DNA from: Anaerotignum lactatifermentans DSM 14214
Lineage (GTDB): Bacteria; Bacillota; Clostridia; Lachnospirales; Anaerotignaceae
Direction: 5' to 3'
Assembly (NCBI RefSeq): GCF_900142265.1
Contig: NZ_FRAH01000019.1
Coordinates: 1-50,363 of the forward strand
Length of the DNA: 50,363 nucleotides
This document shows, piece by piece, positions 45,702 through 50,363 of this stretch (positions are counted from its first letter, which is position 1; the number at the start of each line of letters is the position of its first letter). The translations under genes and the position numbers were made by a program. A model generated the notes under the pieces. It saw nothing but the letters and a program-made list of their open reading frames with translations, did no database searches and was not told the DNA's origin.

Positions 45702-46898
45702 TTATGGAATCAGCAATTCCTGTCCGCATACAATATGATTGGGATTATCCAGTCCATTGGCATTCATGATTTTTTCTACACCATTTCCATCGCCATAGTA
45801 TTTCTGACTGATGCTGCCTAATGTTTCCCCGGCTTCCACAACGTGTATCCGTCCTTCTGTTTTCTGAGTTTCTTCCGGTTCTTCTGTTTCTTCTTCTGCC
45901 GCCGCAGTCATGCGGGGTGCAAAAGCCGCCTGTACTTTCACATCCTCCACATTCTCCGCCAGTACCGTATAAGAATCCTGTACCATGGCCATTTTCGTTT
46001 CCAGATCTTCCAGCCTGTTTAAGTTGCTGAATAGCCCATATCCCAGACAAAGACAAATCACACATAAGATACAGCTTACACTGGTCAGCATGGTATACTT
46101 GCTCCGTTGTGCCGCTTCCGCCTCTTTTGCCCGTCGCTGTAATACCCGCCGAATTTCCTGCGCCGCGTCAATCCGTTCCTCTGGTGTCGGCCGCCGCCTT
46201 CTCCGTGGTCCTTCCTGGGATTTTGTTTCTTCTTTTTCCACCTTCTCCTGCTCCTCGTTCTCTTGTTTTTCTTCTGGATTTTTTGCCTCTTTTGGCTTTA
46301 CCACACTGTGATCCAACATGTATTCCTGCATTTCCTCGTTCTTTTCGTAGTAAACAAAATACCCTTTCGCCTGCTGTAATACGTCCGCTTCTTCGTTATA
46401 TATGTAGAAAGTATCCAGCTTGTCCACAGGGTCTACCACAAAAAGCACCTGCCATGGCTCTTGAAAATATAACTTGTGAAACGCCTCATCCTTGGACATG
46501 AGAAAAGCGCCAAATCCCGGCTGACAATGTACCCAGCCCACCAGCGTCATCCCCTGGAAATACTTGTCCATCTGACTGCCCACATATTCCCATGTTGCCG
46601 CGCTGAATGTCAGTGTACCATTTTCCTCTGTGGCATCTTTTCCCTGAATGGCACCGCAGATCATGAGAATTTCTTCACCATCTATCTCAATCTGCCTGCC
46701 TACCAGTGCTGCCACCTTTTCCGTACAGCTGTGACTTTTGCCATATTGATATAAGTATGTATACACATAATCCTCTACATAGATTTTCCGTCTATGGTCT
46801 ACGGCGCCCATCTGCTTTACTTTTGTGGGAAATGTAAAGGGCTTTTCATCAGAATGATATCCGTATAGATTGCTGTCCCCATCGAAATAATACCGCAT
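45702..46898 (-). CDS. Membrane protein joining a degenerate JAMM/MPN domain to LysM
   Basis: The 398-residue protein has an N-terminal domain of MPN/JAB type (about 30-200). VHCQPGFGAFLMSKD (123-137) aligns with the JAMM motif H-x-H-P-G-x-G ... S-x-x-D, but the second His is Gln126 and the Ser position is Met134. Zinc chemistry is therefore probably lost. A charged region with PRRRRRP follows (200-265), then one membrane helix (about 272-290), a coiled coil, and a C-terminal LysM (about 352-398: IHVVEAGETLGSISQKYYG). The topology suggests a cytosolic MPN-like domain and an outside LysM on the wall. AAGGAGG precedes the ATG. The function is unknown. Confidence 0.7.
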   Translation of the reverse strand: MRYYFDGDSNLYGYHSDEKPFTFPTKVKQMGAVDHRRKIYVEDYVYTYLYQYGKSHSCTEKVAALVGRQIEIDGEEILMICGAIQGKDATEENGTLTFSAATWEYVGSQMDKYFQGMTLVGWVHCQPGFGAFLMSKDEAFHKLYFQEPWQVLFVVDPVDKLDTFYIYNEEADVLQQAKGYFVYYEKNEEMQEYMLDHSVVKPKEAKNPEEKQENEEQEKVEKEETKSQEGPRRRRRPTPEERIDAAQEIRRVLQRRAKEAEAAQRSKYTMLTSVSCILCVICLCLGYGLFSNLNRLEDLETKMAMVQDSYTVLAENVEDVKVQAAFAPRMTAAAEEETEEPEETQKTEGRIHVVEAGETLGSISQKYYGDGNGVEKIMNANGLDNPNHIVCGQELLIP

Positions 46899-46941
46899 CT
46901 TTTTTCCTCCTTGGTTTTGCTATGTCATTTCTTTATGAAAT

Positions 46942-46971
46942 ATAACACCTTTTCCCTGCAAAACCTGTCAA
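46942..46971 (-). promoter_or_regulatory. Promoter of the JAMM-LysM gene
   Basis: A perfect TTGACA (46971-46966) and TGTTAT (46947-46942) with 18-nt spacing, minus strand. Confidence 0.6.
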
Positions 46972-47039
46972 AGGCTGTCGCACCCTCTTTTTTTCCTACC
47001 GCATTTCTCTGCAAAAACAGACACTTTTCCCACAAAAAA

Positions 47040-47075
47040 AGCTGGAATCCTTCGTATTTCAAGAATTCCAGCTAT
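47040..47075 (-). repeat. 36-bp palindromic terminator-like repeat, copy C
   Basis: AGCTGGAATCCTT and AAGAATTCCAGCT flank a CGTATTTC loop; a run of seven T follows on the minus strand. It terminates the cardiolipin synthase operon, 10 nt after its stop codon. It matches the reverse complement of copy B at 32 of 36 positions by eye. Confidence 0.8.
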
Positions 47076-47085
47076 CTTCATTTTC

Positions 47086-48663
47086 TTACATCAACGGCGC
47101 CAGCAATTTTAATGCTTTGCCGCAAATTTTCTGTATTATATTTCCTTTTCTGTAATCCGCCATGGTCACTTCCTGACATTCTGCCAATGTATGTTCAAAA
47201 TCCTTCTCGATTTCTTCAATGACTGGCAGATCAAATAAAAAGGCACCGCATTCAAAATGCAGATACAAACTGCGGTAATCCAGATTGATGGTTCCCACAA
47301 CAGCTTTTCTGCCGTCGCTGGAAAATACCTTTGCATGCACAAATCCCGGCGTATATTCAAAAATCCGTACCCCCGCTTTCAATAACTGGGGATAGTGAGT
47401 CTTGGCCAAAGCAAAAGGCATCTTCTTATCTGGAATGTGCGGCAATATCAGCTTCACATCCACACCTCTTTTTGCCGCATAGCATAACGCCGTTTCCATT
47501 TCATGGTCGATAATAAGATATGGCGTCATAATATGTACATAGTCCTCCGCCCTGTTGATGATGTCCATATAAACCGTTTCCCCAATAAGTTCCCGGTCAA
47601 AAGGACTGTCCCCAAAAGGCAGAATAAAACCGCTGTCGTCCTGTATGCCGCAATTTTCTTTCTGCAAATACTTACCGAAATCTTCGCATTTTTCCGTAAC
47701 ATTCCACATCTGCAAAAACATCTGTGTCAGCCCTTCCACTCCATCGCCTTCCAGCATGATGGCTGTATCTTTCCAGTGCCCAAAGGGAGCACGACGGTTG
47801 ATGTACTCATCCCCGATATTCACGCCTCCGGTAAATCCCACTTTTCCGTCAATGACCAGTATTTTTCGGTGATCGCGGTTGTTATAATGGGTGGATAATA
47901 TGGGCAAAATAGGCGAAAACATCTTGCATTGAATACCCATTTTCCTGATTTCTTCAGGGTAACGGTAAGGCAAATAGTTAAATGCGCAAGTGCCGTCATA
48001 CATCAAACGTACCTCCACACCTTCTGCCACCTTCCGCTGCAAAACCTCCAATACTTTCGCCCACATATACCCTTTTTCCACAATAAAATATTCCAGAAAA
48101 ATAAATTTTTCAGCTTTTTCCAATTCCTGCAGCATGGCTTCAAACTTGTTTTCCCCTAAAGGAAAATATGTCACTTTCGTATTCTGATATACAGAAAAAT
48201 TTCCATGCTTACGGATGTAGTCTGCCATCCTTGCAGTTCCTTTGTCCCGCTTCGCTAGCTTCTGGGCAATTTCTTCATCTTGCGTAATATACTTTGCCGT
48301 CTGCTTATAAAGGGTTTCCAGCCGCTTTTCCAAAATCCGCTGTCCCGGATGGGTTTCCACATAAAAATAAAACAATCCACCCACAACGGGCGAAATCATG
48401 ATAATGACCACCCAGGAAAGCTGCATGGCAGGATTTGACGGACGATTCAGCACAATAAAAACAAGTGCCAGCGCAATGATTAAATGTCCCCCAAAGAAAT
48501 AAGGCACACTTTTTCGGAAATAGTCAAATACCCAAAACATCAGGATCAGCTGAATCAAAATCAGTACCAACACCACTGCGGAACGTCCGAAAATCACATG
48601 CAGTACACCGCTGCGCCCTTTTTCCAATAAACCATTTTTGTTGTTTGCCCCTGCATCATTCAT
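47086..48663 (-). CDS. cls: Cardiolipin synthase, phospholipase D family
   Basis: It makes cardiolipin from phosphatidylglycerol at the membrane. The 525-residue protein has two or three N-terminal membrane helices (VVLVLILIQLILMFWVFDYF, HLIIALALVFIVLN and MQLSWVVIIMISPVVGGLFYFYV) and two HKD motifs: HYNNRDHRKILVIDGKVGF and HAKVFSSDGRKAVVGTINLD. Both catalytic histidines are present. It overlaps the small alarmone synthetase stop by 4 nt. Confidence 0.92.
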   Translation of the reverse strand: MNDAGANNKNGLLEKGRSGVLHVIFGRSAVVLVLILIQLILMFWVFDYFRKSVPYFFGGHLIIALALVFIVLNRPSNPAMQLSWVVIIMISPVVGGLFYFYVETHPGQRILEKRLETLYKQTAKYITQDEEIAQKLAKRDKGTARMADYIRKHGNFSVYQNTKVTYFPLGENKFEAMLQELEKAEKFIFLEYFIVEKGYMWAKVLEVLQRKVAEGVEVRLMYDGTCAFNYLPYRYPEEIRKMGIQCKMFSPILPILSTHYNNRDHRKILVIDGKVGFTGGVNIGDEYINRRAPFGHWKDTAIMLEGDGVEGLTQMFLQMWNVTEKCEDFGKYLQKENCGIQDDSGFILPFGDSPFDRELIGETVYMDIINRAEDYVHIMTPYLIIDHEMETALCYAAKRGVDVKLILPHIPDKKMPFALAKTHYPQLLKAGVRIFEYTPGFVHAKVFSSDGRKAVVGTINLDYRSLYLHFECGAFLFDLPVIEEIEKDFEHTLAECQEVTMADYRKGNIIQKICGKALKLLAPLM

Positions 48664-49328
48664 GCTTTTCCCTCGATTTTATTTCGAATTTCCTGCATCC
48701 GACAATCCATAGCAGAAATTACGTCAGCGCATTCTTTCAATTCTGCCACAATTTCTTCTGAATGTTCCACATCTTTTTTGTATTTTACCTTGTGTTCCAG
48801 ACTTGCCCAGAAATCCATAGCAATGGTACGGAACTGTACCTCCACTTTCATGTGTTTCTTTCCAGAAGAAAGGAAAATGGGAATATCCAAAATCAAATGT
48901 AAACTCCGGTATCCATTGGGTTTTGGATTCTTGATGTAGTCTTTTACATCCACCAGAATGATGTCATCCTGACCTGTCAGCATGCTGGCAATGGCATAAA
49001 TGTCATCGCAGAAAGAACAAATAACGCGAATCCCGGCAATGTCAAATAAATTCTTTTCCATGCTTTCAACAGATAATTCAAAACCTTTTCGTTTCATTTT
49101 GTTGATGATACTCAACGGCTCTTTGATTCTGGATTTAATGGATTCAAAAGGATTGCGCTGGTATTTTGCCGCAAATTCCTCATTCAAAACATTCAGCTTT
49201 GTTTCCACTTCCATCAATGCACATTGATATTCCATCATCAAGTCCATAAAAGGTCTTGCCTTTTTCAAAATCAATTCAGGATGTTCCATCTGCATAATAT
49301 CTTTAAATTGAAAATCCAATTCCGGCAC
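48660..49328 (-). CDS. Small alarmone (p)ppGpp synthetase, RelA/SpoT-domain
   Basis: The 222-residue protein is a stand-alone synthetase of the YjbM/YwaC kind with no hydrolase, TGS or ACT domain. Conserved parts are NLFDIAGIRVICSFCDDIY, YIKNPKPNGYRSLHLI and KVEVQFRTIAMDFWASLEHK. It transfers pyrophosphate from ATP to GDP or GTP. The start is a GTG at 49328 (PELDFQF after it), 8 nt after AGGAAGG. An upstream in-frame ATG at 49379 lies between the -35 and -10 boxes, so cannot be used. It is coupled to cls. Confidence 0.85.
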   Translation of the reverse strand: MPELDFQFKDIMQMEHPELILKKARPFMDLMMEYQCALMEVETKLNVLNEEFAAKYQRNPFESIKSRIKEPLSIINKMKRKGFELSVESMEKNLFDIAGIRVICSFCDDIYAIASMLTGQDDIILVDVKDYIKNPKPNGYRSLHLILDIPIFLSSGKKHMKVEVQFRTIAMDFWASLEHKVKYKKDVEHSEEIVAELKECADVISAMDCRMQEIRNKIEGKA

Positions 49329-49358
49329 GATACTCACCTTCCTATTTTGTTTTCTTGC

Positions 49359-49387
49359 AGTATACCATATGTCATACAAAAAGTCTA
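49359..49387 (-). promoter_or_regulatory. Promoter of the alarmone synthetase-cls operon
   Basis: TAGACT (49387-49382) and TATACT (49364-49359), spacer 17 nt, minus strand. Confidence 0.6.
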
Positions 49388-49590
49388 TTTTTTGCGCTTT
49401 TTCTCACGAATTTCTTATGCAAAAATCATATACAGCCCCTTGAAAATCCATATTTTCCCATATATGATTTTATTTTTCGCCTAAATTTTTTTCATTTATC
49501 TTTCTTCCGATTTTTTCCCATTTCAACATTTCATCCACTGTTTTTTGCCCTAAATGTAATACCGCATAAACTGCCACATCCGTTTTTCCA
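49388..49590. other. AT-rich intergenic stretch, nothing recognised
   Basis: T-rich sequence between the synthetase promoter and the etfA terminator, without a convincing frame or hairpin. Confidence 0.5.
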
Positions 49591-49620
49591 CAAAAAAAGG
49601 CTTCCCTTTCGGGAAGCCCT
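49591..49620 (-). terminator. Terminator of etfA
   Basis: GGCTTCCC-TTTC-GGGAAGCC followed by seven T on the minus strand, 14 nt after the stop codon. Confidence 0.9.
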
Positions 49621-49634
49621 TTGTAGCAAACGAA

Positions 49635-50363
49635 TTAGTTTGTAGCTTTGTTAGCTTTGTATTTTCTGATAGCATCAGCCAGTTTAGGCAGGATCTGTTT
49701 AACGTCACCTACGATACCCAGGTCAGATACTTCAAAAATAGGAGCTGTGTCGTTTTTGTTGATGGAGATTACCAGTTCGGAACCTTCCATACCAGCTACG
49801 TGCTGGATAGCACCGGAGATACCGCATGCCATGTACAGGTCAGGACGTACTGTTTTACCTGTCTGACCAACCTGACGATCTTTTTCGATCCAGCCAGCGT
49901 CTACACATGCTCTGGAAGAACCAACTTCTGCGCCCAGTGCATCTGCAACGTCTCTGATCATGTCGAAGCCCTGAGGACCGCCGATACCACGACCGCCAGA
50001 AACGATCAGTTTAGCTTCTGTCAGGTCAACAGATTTCTTATCGGATTTAACAACTTCCAGAATTTCAACGTTCATGTCTGCTTCTGTGAAGTCAACGTCA
50101 AATTTGATCAGTTCGCCTTTTCTTGTTTCGTCCTTGTCGATTCTCTTCATAACGCCAGGACGTACGGTAGCCATCTGAGGTTTTGTTCTAGGGCACATCA
50201 GTGTAGCCATGATGTTACCGCCGAATGCAGGACGAGTCATCAGCAGAGCTCTTGTAGGATCTGCGCAGCCCATGGATGCTTCTTTGTCATATTCTTCCTG
50301 TGTTTTAGCCATTCTCAGACCTGTTGTATCAGCAACCAGACCTGTTCTTACACGGCTAGCTAC
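49635..50363 (-). CDS. etfA: Electron transfer flavoprotein alpha subunit, 3' part
   Basis: The frame is open to the right edge; 242 residues are visible and the N terminus is outside. VASRVRTGLVADTTGL at the edge and IVSGGRGIGGPQGFDMIRDVADALGAEVGSSRACVDAGW are the EtfA domain II and FAD-binding signatures, followed by RQVGQTGKTVRPDLYMACGISGAIQH. EtfA with EtfB passes electrons to or from acyl-CoA dehydrogenases, often in bifurcating complexes of Clostridia. The codon choice is as uniform as in the pyruvate oxidoreductase gene, which suggests high expression. An internal ATG at 50312 is not a start. Confidence 0.96.
   Translation of the reverse strand, partial: VASRVRTGLVADTTGLRMAKTQEEYDKEASMGCADPTRALLMTRPAFGGNIMATLMCPRTKPQMATVRPGVMKRIDKDETRKGELIKFDVDFTEADMNVEILEVVKSDKKSVDLTEAKLIVSGGRGIGGPQGFDMIRDVADALGAEVGSSRACVDAGWIEKDRQVGQTGKTVRPDLYMACGISGAIQHVAGMEGSELVISINKNDTAPIFEVSDLGIVGDVKQILPKLADAIRKYKANKATN

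Overview
The window looks like a chromosomal segment of an anaerobic Gram-positive bacterium of the class Clostridia, probably close to Lachnospiraceae/Anaerotignaceae. The reasons are a T-box in front of ileS, class III fructose-1,6-bisphosphatase, a single-chain pyruvate:ferredoxin oxidoreductase, a secG-rnr-smpB-ssrA block, a Cys4 L28 protein, a PspA/YdjI envelope-stress pair, and AGGAGG ribosome-binding sites throughout. The taxon is an inference. Most genes lie on the minus strand.

Layout. 1-300: edge of an IS200/IS605 element with its transposase start. 374-5740: pncB (minus), then a promoter, T-box and type-2 ileS (plus). 5847-10475: class III fbp, a membrane protein, and an SDR plus HAD-nucleotidase pair. 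10554-15352: rnz, tsaD, pspA, a YdjI-like SPFH protein and a secreted stalk-domain protein. 15597-20163: rpmB (plus) and a five-gene proB ... proA-panE operon with two envelope genes between proB and proA. 20370-24117: pyruvate:ferredoxin oxidoreductase with a long, strongly foldable leader. 24413-26745: two envelope proteins, including an L,D-transpeptidase. 27044-30670: secG, rnr, smpB and tmRNA.

30804-45619 holds the most unusual content: a compact, SOS-type-controlled PBSX-like element. It has a complete DNA-packaging, capsid and contractile-tail set: small and large terminase, portal, scaffold, capsid, connectors, sheath, tube, chaperones, LysM hub protein, XkdQ/R/S/T/U. It lacks integrase, replication, lysis and tail-fibre genes, and its only tape-measure candidate is 221 residues. 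A canonical A_AAA_AAC slippery site joins the two halves of the tail chaperone just upstream. A divergent auto-cleavable S24 repressor, a LexA-type box and a sigma-region-4-like activator form the switch. The terminase motifs are intact, so the particle may package DNA (gene-transfer-agent-like) behind a very short contractile tail.

45702-50363: a membrane protein joining a degenerate JAMM/MPN domain to LysM, a small alarmone synthetase overlapping a cardiolipin synthase, and the 3' part of etfA. A 36-bp palindromic terminator-like repeat occurs three times (8002, 15885, 47040). I saw no tRNA, rRNA or CRISPR array.
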